NCBI RefSeq assembly: GCF_037975245.1
Contig: NC_092567.1
Coordinates: 1,959,714 to 2,023,713 of the forward strand
Reading direction: 5' to 3'
DNA: 64,000 nucleotides
Source of the DNA: Apostichopus japonicus
Taxonomy: Eukaryota > Echinodermata > Holothuroidea > Aspidochirotida > Stichopodidae
Program-made: the position numbers and the translations under genes
Notes under the pieces: model-generated
The model's database searches: none
What the model was told of the DNA's origin: nothing
The model's input: only the letters and a program-made list of their open reading frames with translations
Shown here: positions 47,901-61,318 of the stretch, piece by piece
How the letters are laid out: each line of letters begins with the position of its first letter
Position numbering within the stretch: the stretch's first letter is position 1

Positions 47901-50900
47901 CACAGTTTAGTTAGTATGATTCACATGGGTAAACAAGCAGTCAATGTCCTCTTACTCCAATAAACTGTAACAGGTGATTTTATTTGCTTCCTTTATATGT
48001 CAAGCCTTCCACGAGGAGGTTTTATTAATGAATGAGTGCAGTCAGTGATTTGGTCACTTACTGTCTTGATTTTTACAGGTCAAAGGTAAATTGATTTTCA
48101 GCCTAGATGGTATATTTGGGCTGAAAAGATGGAAAAAGTCCGGGACAAGTGCCAATCCTCCACGCCATGGGACTGAGTTTTTCCTTAACCAAGTTGATGT
48201 TGACAACTTTGTGGAAAATCATGGAGTGAAGACTGGCAATAAGTCTCATGTATGTACTAATTTTACCTGCCATTTAATAGGTTTCATGTACGGAGGAATG
48301 TGTCACTGCGAGGGGCTGTAACTGCATCAATTAAAGTCATCACCTTACGAATATTTAAATTCCTCATTTGGTCAATTAGTATTTTTCTTCATTCATGGAA
48401 GCGAGATAACTTCATCTAAATTGTGATAATTGGAAGTTTTTATATGTTCCTGAGGAAACTATGCTTTATTTATTCAAGCAAATCCATCCAGGGGTCGCAA
48501 CCACCTCCTATGATAGGAGTGGCAAATTCTGTAATGAATCTGTGGCCTGGTTGGTGTCATATAGGCAAAGGGCCCAATTTGTCGAGGGTCCAGATCTCTA
48601 CTGTGCCCATAAAATCTGTCATCGTCATTTAAAAATGTTTAGCTCTTTTCCCCATGATAGTGCGGTGAAAACCCAAAGAAGGTGGTTGTCTACCTTCTCA
48701 CCACAGATGTGCCCCTAGATGGATGAGTTCATTTGTGTGTATAGAATTAAAAACTAAATATTAAATGCAAATCCTTTCTTCGCAGGAATGCAGTTCATTT
48801 CAGGCAGGGGACCTTCTCCGCTCTAAGGTCAAGACTGCCCTTGTGGACGAGACAGGAGTTTTTGGAGCTGTCTGCAGGCATGAGGTCCCTCTGAAATTTT
48901 TCAGCTTAAAGTCTGGCGAGAAGTAAGCATCAAATTGACCTTGGTTTCATGTACTTTGGTTTTTCTACTTTTTATATTTGGCTATCCATATATATTCTTA
49001 GATTAAGTAAATTTCTTGAAAGAGTGCCAACTTCATAGTACAGTATATATTTGACATCACCAAACAACGGGTAAACAAATAGCAGGATGGATTATAAAAT
49101 CTACTAAGCATACTGCAACAATACATCTGCTCAGTATATTGTATTGCCCTAAGAAATATTTACTTCCAGACCAGAAAGCAACAAAGTTTAATTATTTTCA
49201 TTTTCCAGACTAGGAAATGCTGTGTTTCTCTTGAAGCATATCCTGAGCATGGTGGAGAAGGAGGTCAAACTCTTTGTCCTCTATGATATCGCCTGCAAGC
49301 TAGAGTCTCATCTCAAGGTATACCTTCCATCATTTCAATTTTACAAATGATTAAAACCAACCTGAACCGGCAAGTGCATTAAAGAAAGCCTACATTTGGT
49401 GTCACTACTGTACTTCTGGATGTTTTCCACCTTGGTGGTACATTTCTTTACACAAATTCTGGAAAATTGGGAAGCATGCAATAGTGTCATTTCTTTTTCT
49501 TCTTTTTTCAAAATCTAGATTGTCGATAACTCTGTTGCTGCAGATGACGAGCCAATACTGCCGAGAGTGACATTAGCAGTCCCAGCATTCCATGTTTACG
49601 GTCCCAAACCATCTTGCCAGGTAAAATTACTTCATGAAATTATAAATAATACTTACATGTGGAGCATCGTTAACATGCATTCATATGGGATGTTGAAACT
49701 GCAATCTTGACTACTGAGAATAATCTTCTTACATTATTACAGATGAAATACAGTCCAAGAAGAGTGAGTGGATTTGCCCTTAGTGATGGGGAGCAGGTAG
49801 AAAGGCTCTGGTCTTTCCTGAGAAGGTTTGCCTCCATTACTAAGGAAATGACCCCTTCAAACAGAGTTGATGCTCTGACTGATGCTCTCATACACTACAG
49901 ACGCAGAATCATCCGCAACCTTCGTAAGTGCTGCATATCTTACGTATATCGTTTTGGTAATATTTCCAGTTCTGTACCAATTAGATAGCATTGCTGGTCT
50001 GGTATCATTTACACAACAAAGATAAATTACACATATAAGTAAATAGGTATGGTACACTTACCAAACTGATCACAACTATATATCTAAATAATATTTGCTA
50101 AGGGCAGGTGTATACAGGGGGTGGGGTTTCAGTTGAACCACCCCAGAGAGCCCAATGAGCCCTCTTTTTTTGCCAATAATCACAAACAAATACAGTCCCA
50201 CACACACAAGCTAATTGTGTAAAAAAATTAAAAACGTGCACCAAATGCATATTTATGTTAAAACTCACTCTTCCATATTATGTCCAGGAACTTTTTTTGA
50301 TATTTTCTTTTGATCACTTCCACAAGGCAGTACTAAGATTCACTTTGAAAACATTCTCCCATACCCACCTTCCTAAAAATATCCCATATATGCCATGGGT
50401 TAAATGAATGATGTTTTTCTTTGTTATAACTATTAGCTGACCTTCTTGTACACCGTTACAATAGAGCTGTCACTTCTTTAGAGGCGTCTGAGCAGGAGTT
50501 GAAGGATGCCACAAAATCCTGCCAGAAAGGTATGTCTTTTACATTTCTTCTTTAATTCATTCTCTATAAGTCTCTTTGGGGTTATTAGTGCAAAATACAA
50601 TAATTCCATAGCACTATCAATGTAAGTTAAGCAATACTGTTTCACAGATCTATTTCTATACTGTCATATACCATCCTTCTATCATACTTGCATTCTCTTA
50701 CCTCTTAGGGCAAAATGCCATCTCAGTCGAAGAGATACAACAATGGTCTTTGCAACAAGAATCTGAAAGACTTCCTCCAAGCTCCGGTAAGTCATGCATG
50801 GTTGTATGTGCATTTCATTATTGACACTACATCATTGGACCATAACAATGCCCCCCCCCCCCAACAACCAAAAATAACAAGGTAAGTATTGATATGGTAA

Positions 50901-53315
50901 AAGTGTATGTGTGTCTCACCCGATGAATGATTAAAGCCTATTAGTAACCTTCCCTTTATTTCCTTACATATACAGCTTCAGGTGTAGATCTATCAACTGG
51001 AGAGCAGTACGTTCACCCAATGAATGATTAAAGCCTATTAGTAACCTTCCCTTTATTTCCTTACACATACAGCTTCAGGTGTAGATCTTTCAACTGAGGA
51101 GCAGTACGTTCTGAAGCTGAAGGCTTTCTATGAAATGAGGTAAGAGAGACTCTACACTTGGCTTCAGATAAACAAAACTCTCAAATCTGATTTAAGTTTT
51201 ATGCTAATCTGTAAGAAACCCCCTCCCCAACACCCACACACATGAAAAATTTACAATACATCACAATTGTAACTAACAATTGCACTTTTTATCTCCAATC
51301 TTCATACATCTGTTTTGACAGTAAATCATTGTAGACATAATCAATTGAAGTATTCAATATTTTGGTTTTTAATGTACCAGTTCGCAACTGCTCAAACAGG
51401 TTCAAATAATAATAATTAACAACATTTTGCATCATATACCCACTAATCAGCTGAAATGAAAATTTTGCAACAATACAGATGATCTATGAATAAAAGAAGA
51501 TCAGAAAAGTGTTTCAGCACTGAAAACTCCTTCTTTTTTTTGTATTCACAGCAAAGAGATGGGGAACAGTGCATCACAGAATGGGATGTTGTTCCAGACA
51601 CAGCTGCTCTTTCGAAGAATTAAACGGTGTGTGGATGTTTCATCAATGCTACAATTTATTTCAGCCAAATTTTCTTATATTTATGTTAGTGTTAGTATAT
51701 TTCATTACAAAACCAGTGATACTTTAATTGTAGTCTGTATTACCCCAAATTATAGCACACTATAATTGCTTACAGTTTTCAAAAGTACTTTCCTGGAGGT
51801 CTTTATCTCCAAATTATTCTCAGAGACTCAGACATTCTAAACAAACACACAAGATGGCATTGTACATGAATATGTCATAACAAAACTTTTTAATTCTATT
51901 TGTTTTAGACTTGACGTGGAACTGCAAGTTTTTGAAGGGCAAAGGGGCCAACGATGGGGAGAAGGGTCACTTGAGTTCCTGAAAGCCCTTCAAACAATAG
52001 AAGATAGGAGCAGGAAAAGTGCTCTTTCCAAAATTCATACCATGTCAGTGGATCGGTGGTTCCTCATACAACTGAAGAAACGTTATGCAGGTAAAATGCT
52101 TATTAAAGCTTTGGTTAATATCTGATGAAATCTTATATCAGTATATAAGTATGACAAAATTCAGAAGCATAAAACCAGATAAATTGACAGTGACTTGCTT
52201 CAAACCAAACCTTATTATAAGGATCAAGTTTGATTTGCACGTGCAAAATATCTTAAACAAAAGACCTGCATGACTTGAACTTGGGGCCCTGAATACTGTA
52301 ATGAATACTCACTTAAAATGGTTGCATGAAATTGAGATTCTATCCAAACAATACTAACTTGATAGTGAGTCACATACAATACATAGTTCAAACAGCATTT
52401 TAGCCAAACCTACATTTCATAAATGTCTGACAAAAAATAAATGAATTACGTTATTCCATCAATTTTTGGTTCCTTTTTCCTGGTTTGTTTTTTATATCAG
52501 TATCTCTGGCAACCTCACTGTTCCATAGAAAAACCAAATTTGTCAATGAATACACAAAAAAGAAAGGAACTGTCAAAAATGCAACTAATGAAAAACACAA
52601 TGTACATTTGTTTTGTTTGTTAATGGTTGCTTCATTTTCTTACTTTCCATTTGCTTCTACAGATGGGCAAACAATTGCACAAAGGCTCTGCAAACAGATC
52701 TCAAGTGTTGGGAAAAAACTGAAAAGGGAGGTAGAGAAGTTCAATGCTGACATGGTTCACTTGGTGACCTCATCAAGCCATTTTCCTTCTGAGGTCACAT
52801 TTCAGCAGGTGTGTGATGTGACATCATCTCTGTGGAACTGCCTGAGTGTTGATGCAGTTCAACAGTGTCATGTTCCCAGGCATGTTCGTAATCAGTTGGT
52901 TGACATTGTACACAAAGTCAACCACAGCAAAGATGAACTGAACCTGCTGAAGGAAGAAATGCTCCGCATGGTTACATTCTTCCAAGAAGAGCTTAGGCAA
53001 GTTCATGACAGGCTGAAGGAATTTGCGATTGGCACCGGTCAGCATTGTCTTCTGAAGCAGAAGTGCTCCATAACTTATACAAGCTTGGAGTACTGTCGAA
53101 AAAGTTTTGGTAGCATTATTGACTTGCCTCCATTGGACACCACTTTCAGTCCACTCAGCGAAGTGTATAGAATTAGGCAAGCCCAAATTATTGAAGAGCC
53201 GTTATTTGTTGACTTCGCTGTCAATGGTGTAGGAGGAATGGAAGAGGATATTAATATTTCAGATATAGAAGAAGGACAGGAAGGTGAGGGGGGAGAGGGG
53301 GCAGTAATGGTGTAG
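44985..53315 (+). CDS. KDZ (Kyakuja/Dileera/Zisupton)-type transposase, intron-rich, apparently intact
   Basis: Sixteen exons join in phase to ~902 codons plus stop: 44985-44999, 45846-46271, 46871-46970, 47177-47385 (end uncertain), 47667-47780, 48079-48249, 48786-48922, 49209-49317, 49519-49620, 49743-49923, 50437-50529, 50709-50786, 51073-51139, 51552-51626, 51909-52090, 52663-53315. Exon 2 has the CxC-type Cys/His cluster near residues 105-141 (CTSRECSN, CLDCGH, CTEHC). The RNase H-like core follows: SSCPACP, FSLDGIFGLKR (first Asp, ~298), GVFGAVCRHEVPL, VLYDIACK (second Asp, ~417), AFHVYG and LSDGEQVERLWS (Glu, ~478). A helical C-terminus follows. It would cut and paste DNA in the nucleus, or be a host gene derived from such an enzyme. 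I found no TIRs around it. The exon 4 donor, placed at TGG|GTTGCA to keep frame, is weak. Confidence 0.8.
48423..48720 (+). other. open stretch inside a KDZ intron, not used
   Basis: An 85-codon frame (48461-48718, containing ICHRHLKMFSSFPHDSAV) lies in the intron between the exons ending 48249 and starting 48786. Those two exons join directly in phase 0 and match the family order, so this stretch is not needed. It may be chance or an old insertion. Confidence 0.4.
50918..51110 (+). repeat. tandem duplication of a splice acceptor and part of a KDZ exon
   Basis: A ~96-bp unit running from CACCCRATGAATGATTAAAG through CCTTACAYATACAG to GAGCAGTACGTT is present twice, starting near 50918 and 51014, with only a few differences. 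The second copy leads into the full exon 51073-51139. The first copy, if used, would reach an in-frame TAA in the next unit. Confidence 0.9.
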
Positions 53316-53425
53316 GGGAGGGGTTGGAAGGGGTTTTAGTAGAAGATATGACAGAACGAGTCCTAGTAGATGCTTTGGTTGACCTGTTAGGTGAAGTTCC
53401 ATCATCAGATGAGGAGTTAAACACG
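53316..53425 (+). pseudogene. out-of-frame continuation of the KDZ C-terminus
   Basis: After the stop at 53313-53315 a different frame stays open for ~35 codons (GVLVEDMTERVLVDALVD, then SSDEELNTY). It follows a G-rich tract (53284-53300) where a one-base length change would join the two frames. Either the ancestor had a longer acidic tail, or the homopolymer length is misassembled here. Confidence 0.5.
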
Positions 53426-53896
53426 TACGTTTTTTTTTTAACATGTTAATTTTTTTTTTTGACAAAAGAACATATTCCTTAAATGAAATTTCATTTTAAT
53501 TCAGAATCATTTCAATGTCAACTGTGCTACAACTCATGAACAAGCAAATTGAACATTTTGAAGGACATCTGTCATGACTCATCAAAGACCACTGACCACT
53601 TACTGTCATAACAATCATATATCTTGTTGTAACAACCACAACTAGTTTTAACAAGATGATATTGAAATGGCATTTCCATCTATATGGATATGTGGACTTT
53701 TATTGTCTTTAGTATTAGTGTAATACCATCAGCATATCCATTTAAGATAACAGAGATTATGATGATAATTTTAAAGATTCGGCTTTTTTTTTAATGATAT
53801 GTATCCGGGATTTTTCAATGAGATGGATGGGGAACTGGATGGTCAGTTAAGGTAACAATTATTTATCATGTGTTCACTTAATTTGACAAAATAATA

Positions 53897-54026
53897 GATA
53901 TATATATATATATATAAACACACATATATATATATATATATAAACACACACACACACATATATATATATAAACACATATATATATATATATAAACACATA
54001 TATATATATATATATATACACACATG
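53897..54026. repeat. (TA)n/(CA)n compound microsatellite
   Basis: TATATATA blocks alternate with AAACACA or ACACACACA in four to five cycles. The tyrosine/isoleucine-rich minus-strand frames here are artefacts. Confidence 0.95.
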
Positions 54027-54364
54027 TATATTCATATTGTTTTAGTTTGTATTTCTCCAACACCGTAAAACAAGGTGTATGAAGGGCAAATTCATTGCAG
54101 CTGAATTGTAAGGACATAAATATTTGGAAATCAGTTGTGCCACAGGTTTGACATTCCTTTCTTAATAGAAAACTACCATATATTGTTACTGCAATCAAGC
54201 TAAACCTATATATCAAACTTAACGGAAGCGGAGCCACAAGAACCTTTTACCAATTATATGTCAAACCGAAAGTTATGTCTGCTTAGGAGAAGTGCAATTG
54301 TGTTTGAAATTAACATGTTAGTTAACATACCTTAAGTTCCATGTTGTGCTTATTAAAAATAATG

Positions 54365-54593
54365 CTACCATTATTTTTGTTTAAGATAAATCGCCCAGGA
54401 AAGAACCTAGGCACGAAAACCAAACTACCAAAAAACTGATCCGCTATCAGCACAGTCCCCTTGCATCGGGACTTTGACTGTGTGATCATTGCCAGGTGTG
54501 CATCACCATTCCCCTCTAAAGGGAACATATACTACACATGATCTTAGCCGAGAGTGGCCGAGAAGCGATTTTATCATTATCTACCATTATCTT
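54365..54593 (-). mobile_element. retroposed U2 snRNA-headed short element, copy 2
   Basis: Minus strand, 54569 down to about 54378. It starts ATCGCTTCTCGGCC, a complete U2 5' end, then GGCTAAGATCATGTGTAGTA. The downstream part matches copy 1: the hairpin TTCCC..GGGGAA, GATCACACAGTCA, AGCGGATCAGT and GGTAGTTTGGTTTTCGTGCC, then a 3' stem GCCTAGG/CCTGGGC. Base changes in both stems keep pairing between copies. CTACCATTATTTT (54365-54377) and CTACCATTATCTT (54581-54593) are candidate target duplications; 11 bases lie between the 5' one and the U2 start, which is unexplained. Confidence 0.7.
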
Positions 54594-54599
54594 AGGCAC

Positions 54600-57300
54600 T
54601 TATTTAAGAGAGTTATAAAACTTAAAGAATTCTACAGTCAATGAGGAATAGAAGGGCATCAAGTCTTACTCCCTGTGTCATATTACATGTTGAATAAAAG
54701 TAATACAATAAAGGATGACCTTGCTTTCAACACACGTATAAAGAGGGTTTTCTGCTGTATTGAGTTGTTGTCTCATCTCCTCTTCTTCTTTATCTTTTTT
54801 TTTTTTTTTTTTTTTTGGGGGGGGGGGTTGTATCACTTGAATGCAGACTGATTTTTAATGCACAAATGTGTTTATAGTGGTATATCACATTTTTGGTAGG
54901 GGAAGGAAAGCTTTCATAGTGCTTCTTTACATGTTTTCGTGTGAGCTTACATATTTCAATTCAATGCTATTTAAAAAAAATGCACGATTGGCTGAATGGA
55001 AAGAAATAGCCTGTGTGCAAAGTGACCACTGCATTGAACAGTGTGGTAAGGTGCTGATTGTGCCCAAGTCATGACAGCAATTTGAAGGTGGGGGAAGTGG
55101 TAAAATCACCTTCCACAATCCAATAGGTTCAGGTGGGGTCTCAACTACCACCCCAACTCCAAGTTTTGTTTTGGCAGACTTAACAACAAAACTGAACATT
55201 TCATTGCCCTTATTTTAATTGCCAGATTCTCTGATCCCACGAAGTCGCATGTAAGGTATTAATCACATCTCATTTTTTTCCGAGGAAGGGGCCTTCCCCC
55301 ATCATAGACATCGCATGTTCAGTTACCTTAGGATGTAAGGGCGGGCCACTCACACGAATGAGAACGAGACCCCCCCTTTTCCCCCTCTATATCATGCTCC
55401 CACCACGTCTCGGCCCTATCCGGGTGCCCACCACTTCATACACACACACAATTCTGGTATCATAATTTTGTAATCAAAAGTATATCAAGAAAGAAATTTT
55501 TCAGAAGGCAGATCGAAACCATATATTTACTAGATACGCGTACTATTGAGGCCAACAAGTTATATTGGAGTGAAAATCCAGTGATAACCATTTTACGCGT
55601 AATCACCCAAAGTAATAGTCCGGCGAAGGTAAATTATTGTCACATGTAATCTTCGCAACACTAACAATTAAGCGAAAAGAACATCCCTTGCTTCCCCAGG
55701 TGGGTATATGCAGATTTGCAGATACCAAACATGTCAACCGCAAACCAATTATAAGAATTACCACTCACAAAGAAAAGTTATGGTCTTCTGTTTTATGGTC
55801 AAGTTGTGTTTGTTTGAACTCACTATTGTTTTCGGAGCCCCCACCCCCTCCTCCTCCCACGTACGTGTTCACCAGGCTGAGAGCTGGATTCATTTGAGAC
55901 AATGCTACGTGGATGTTCAAAATTTTAATCCTAGCCAGCATCCGCGAACAATTCGGAAAGATCTGATGTGGTAGGCTTCTGTATCTCACTAAATCGCCAA
56001 GGGAGGGGGGGGGGATGGGGCTTCGTGGTGTCGGGGTATGGAACTTCATACTCTATTATAAACTCAGGTTGAAGGGTAGCGGTTGGAATATTTGGGGTAA
56101 CAATTTACCCGATAACACACGACTGTGTGCGGTCCACAAGCAAAGAAAGAGTTTATGTTGCTTAATTGTTTCTGTTTCATGCATATATACACACGGCAAA
56201 TGTTCAACGTTGATCTTATCCCGCTGTGAAAACGACCATCTGGGGCATCAACTTCACTGGATGTTAAAAGATGTCTATAGTGTATACATATTTATGTGAA
56301 ATCAATTAACATTAATAAAACGTTGTAATCAAGGCACACTTCAATGGCGAATCGTATCATTGAGATGAACTGCTCGTCTGCTCGATACACAGAAACTTTG
56401 ACTAATCCATCTAACGACCAACGTTGAACTAATATAGCTAAGGTTAAATGATCTTTGGTAAATACAAAGTCCTTAATGACATTATTTAGGCTATGCATAT
56501 TTGAGGCAAAGACGCCAATGGTAAAAGCATATAGTGATGTTGCCGTTTAAAACATTTGGAATCGCTCAATGGTTCTGTTGACAATATCCGTCACTTCGTA
56601 TCCGCGGATCGCCCATGCCAACCTAGTATAGGCCTACATCATATCTGTAATCGTGTCTCAAAGGAATAGGCAGCCATAAATATGTGTACATGCAAAATAT
56701 TCATTAACTGCTAAAAATGTGAAGCTCTTCCATCATCTTCATTTTTCATTACATACTACGCGAGTGTCCTTAGTACTTGGTTTTACTTCAATTTACGACT
56801 TTTATATGGTTAACCGCAGAATTTGTCATGACATGGCAATAAACCAATTAAAATGTCTTCTAAAACTGTACTTGCATGAAAGTAAATGCAGTTTAGGTAA
56901 TAATCAGATCCTACAGTTTATTATATTAGTTTCATATTGGAGAATCATAACACAGAGTCATTTTCATGGTTAACAACGTTTTAGGATTTGTTCACATAGA
57001 AAAATGCTTGCTTTGGGCATCCTTACTATAAGTGAACAGTGATTGCGCCACTTCAGTGTGCAGACATTTCATTGGGTATCATAGCGAGCGTCCAGATATA
57101 TTGTGGCTACGGTGGAGAAAAATGGTCATCGTATAGAACATCTGGAAATGATTGAACTTCCGTTAGTCGCTTGAATATACAGCCGACTTCCAGCAGTTAT
57201 TGCGACGTAAATTTCTATAACAAAGAGATGTAACAAGCATCATTGGTGTATTTGTCTTACATTCTTCTGGGCCGATCCATTATATGTGCTTTGTACAGTC
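54600..57300. other. no recognisable gene
   Basis: Contains a poly-T/poly-G junction (54798-54830) and short chance frames. No gene or transposon ends found. Confidence 0.4.
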
Positions 57301-57404
57301 GCGTAGGAAGGTACTTTTGAGTGGGGGGAGGGGGGGCTGAAGACTGATGGGAGGGGTCCAAGGATAGGGGGTGTCCCCCTCCCCTTTGGATTTTCTTTTG
57401 CATT

Positions 57405-57655
57405 TCCAGGTGGCCTCAGATGCAATTTGGTGCAATATAGCACACTTCAACACCCACTCCATTTTGTAAATAATTTTGCATTTTCACCTGGCCTTAGATG
57501 CAATTTGGTGCTCCAAATGAGATTTTTTTCTCATTTGGAAATGAAAAAGGAGTTTCCTGACTTGCGAAGCGGGGGGGGGGGGCGGAATGATACTTCACCA
57601 TATATTTCACTGGGGGATGGGGCCCCCGGCCCCCCGGTTCCTACGTCCTTAGCTT
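57405..57655 (+). repeat. dispersed repeat R1, copy 2
   Basis: Partner of 4388-4650, in the same orientation. Confidence 0.85.
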
Positions 57656-57759
57656 TGTATGAGCCAGGGTGTGTGGGCCAACATATTTCCTTACATATTT
57701 TGGTGTTTAGTCTTGATAATTCGCATACACGTTTCATAATTAGGCATATCACATAGTGA

Positions 57760-60700
57760 ACATATTTCTATGGTGGGAATTAGAAGCAAAAAACACCCAG
57801 TGGTATCGCTTTGGTAATCTTTTAATGTGGGGCAATTATTGGGATGAGTCTTTAAGCTTAGGTAGGCCTATGTGATGAGCGTCCAATAGGTCAGAGGTGT
57901 AAGGGGGAGTGTCCCTTCCCGTTTGAGAATTTTTTTTAAATAAGTGTGGGTGTTTACATGCAGTATCTTGCAATAACAAGTTTTCAATGCACAAACTTCA
58001 TTTGCCGGAGAGGGTGCATTCAGTTTAAGGGAACAGCCCCGAACCCCCTCCTTCTTGATGCTAGTGAAAAATGTACGTATCGGGAATCCGTTTGTCATCT
58101 TTTGGTGGCAACTTCACAAATGCCCTGCCACATTATTTTTACACAACTAGTTGCGTTGCATTACAACTGATGTGGGAGGGGAGGGGTTGGCATGAAAAAG
58201 AATAAGTAACAGTTTGTGTACTGCAGTGCCAAAAAAAAACATCAGTGGAACATTCAATCCATGTAGAAATTCCTCTTCATTTTCAATATTTGAATTGGGG
58301 ACTGGGCTGGAGAACGTGGCTAATGGTAACGATTTAGTAAGGATTTAAATGTCATAAGTTGATGTATAATATAAAACACCTGTTCTCATTAGCTAAATAG
58401 TGAGGTACTCAAAGGGGCTTGGGAAATCATTGCTTTCTAGCAATATGATAACTAAGTTTACATCACAACATTTTTGCATGCAACTCTCCCCTTTTTCTAT
58501 TTGCCAAATCATTCCAATGTGTAGAATGTGCAGGGTTGATGAACTCGCTATAAGCATCAGTGTTGGGGCTATGTGTGGCTATAATCACTACCATAGCAAC
58601 AACATGGAAAATGAACCTTATGATGTTGCACTAAAGGTTACAACATGACTGAAAACACAACAAAGTATGGAAAAATATACAGACACACTGATTGTTAATG
58701 TGTATTAAACACCACATACCTGTATTACTGATATTACTTCAAGATTTTTAGCATAAAATCTGATAACCATGTGTAGGTAGCACTGTTGGTTTGTAATAGT
58801 AAGTTTAAATATAATTTGTTTGAATACAAAAAGATATATTTCTTTATAACTCTGGACAGGATCTGATGGATGGCAAGAAGATAGATGTGATATGCAAAAA
58901 TAGCTAAAAGAGCTGAAAATTTGGTTGGCAAGGTGATGGCATGTGAAAAAAAAGATAACATACTGGCAAATGAACCCCAGTTCCCAGTTCAATAGGGTAC
59001 ATACCTTCAAATTGATAATGATACACACACATAGGCCCTTACACAAATGAAAATGGTGAACCCCCCTCCAAAAAAAAACTCTGTTCATCCTTACAGTAGA
59101 AATAATGAAGTGGTTTAAAATTTAAAAACTGGTTTAAATCAGTGTTTTGTTTAAAGGCTACTTTAAGCGAAACTTTCCCTTTAATATGTTTTATAGAAGA
59201 AATCTAAGCATCCTGGTGGAACTTTCTTTCAATTCCAATGTATCATTTCTCAATTTCAGCATTTGTCTGATTTTAAACCAAAAGTGGATTTGAAGCAAAC
59301 AAGTGTGATGTAATTGTTGCACTTTGACAAAAAGTACTGTGTTTATCTTTATTTACCACTTAGTACTTTGACCTTCAAATGGATTTAGTGTAGGTGAAAC
59401 CATTTCATGTTGTGTATTTTAAAATATAAAGAAAAGTAGTAGATTAGAAAAATTGATTCAAATTTTAAAGAAAAAGTAAACATCATCTCCAACTGTGCAA
59501 CAATGACATCTACCTGTTTGCTTCAAGGTCACTTTAAGTATGAAAAGTGCCAACTTTAATTTTCAGCATCTCATACAAAAAAAAATAGGACTAGAATGCA
59601 AATTTCCCAGAATGCACAGCTCATGATCTTTTTTAACCTGTCCAAAAATCTATTTGGCTTGGACTATCCTTTTTAAAGTATTTAAAGTCAAAATTTAAAT
59701 AAATGATTGAAATCATTCTGATTTAGAGTAGCTGATTATGATCAAGGCATTAAAAGTAAGAGAAGCTAACAATGATGTGCAAAGTTGGACGGTCATCACA
59801 TCTTACGAAGTGTAAAATCTCATACATAAAGTGAGTAGATAGTATACAGACACAAGCTACATTCTTAAGTTCAAGGTGGTAAAATAGACTGTCAGGCTGA
59901 ACAAAGATTGACAGTGTTTAACATGTTATATACGAAAGACCTGATAACATGAAGTTAACATAAACTTTATTACTGAAAACATGAATGCTAATGTAGAATA
60001 AAATGCCTCTATTTATGCAGAATGGTGTGGCTAGTAAGAATATATTCTCCTAAATAGTATCAGAGAATTTGCATGTCTCATACAGCTGATGGAAACAAAG
60101 CTCCTGGAGACTCCATGAAAAGAAGGACTATGCAGCACGAACAGGTCTGTAAAGAAAGAGAGAAGGAGAGGACTGATCGCAGCAGCGTTGAAATGAATGC
60201 AAGCTAAGGTTTTATTATTAAATCCAGTGATTTCTATGATCATAGAATAATGCATAGTCAGACAAGGAATTTAAATAACAGACTAATAACCGAAAGATTA
60301 TCATTTATCAGTTTTATGAAGAGCACTTCTACCCTCTGCTAACAATTATCAAAAAAAGTAGTCACTACTGAATTTTGTTATTTCCCTCTCCACGCAAGAA
60401 AAAGTTCTGGGGGGGGGGTTCTGATTGCTTTTCAAAAGAAACGGTATGTAAGAATAATATAAAAGATATTTGGCAGGATTTTATATTTGTACATGTGTGT
60501 GGAGTGAAATTTAGATGCATGAGGAAGGTGACATGTAAAAATGGAGAATTATAGATGCAGTTTAATTGAATCAAATGCAAGTTCAAGGAACGGAGAATGA
60601 CTGATGCAAAACTTGTGCATTTACTGACTGCAGACATGTCTTCCCTTGACCTGCTTTAATTATGTTTTGAAATGTGAAGTATACCATGCTTTTCAATTTT

Positions 60701-61318
60701 TCAACTCATAGGAAATTGGAATGAAATAGATGGTACCATCCACTTGTGAAACATTTGTTGTGCATGTCACAAATACAGTCGCAGCATATGTGCAGACAGA
60801 CTGCACATTAACAGACTAATATGTGAAAATGTATCAGTATTTACAGGCTTCTAAAACATTTTTACTGATATTTTGGGTGTGACATGCAGTACAAAATCTC
60901 CCATTTGCCACCACTCACCCATTAAAAATATACTATATACCATATACAATATATAGCAATGTATGTTATTTGATAGCCATTGTAGGGTGGAAAGAAAGCC
61001 AACATGGGGTTGCGGATAAGGAGAAAACAACAAATGAGATTTGGAGAATAGGCTGGTAAGATGTGAAAAGTATTCCTTGGTGGTATAATCATACAACAAC
61101 TTCATTCATTCAACAGGTATTCACATATTAGTGAAAAGCAAATGTATTTTGATGAATGAAGCATTGATGAGGTGTAAATGGTGATTTTAATATTTTTAAC
61201 TAAGAAAAGTAACTAAAATTTACCAAGCCTGCTTCTATGGTAAGCTGTATTTAGTTACTGTTCAATGGAGTATCCCCCCCCCCCCAAAAAAAAAAGTTTA
61301 CATTACTATCACATACTT
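57760..61318. other. no recognisable gene; downstream of the GTF2I-like gene
   Basis: AT-rich DNA with words such as TCAAGGTCACTTTAAG and AAGGCTACTTTAAGCG near 59.15-59.54 kb that may be remnants of a repeat. The region probably includes the 3' UTR of the minus-strand gene ending at 61319. Confidence 0.4.

Noticed and set aside
52824-53186. 120-codon minus-strand frame
   Set aside because: Antisense shadow of the last KDZ exon.
44690-53600. Terminal inverted repeats around the KDZ gene
   Set aside because: I compared the flanks by eye and found no convincing inverted pair or 8-bp duplication; a systematic search is needed before calling transposon borders.
53843-54237. Tyr/Ile/Val-rich frames on the minus strand
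   Set aside because: They translate the TA/CA microsatellite.
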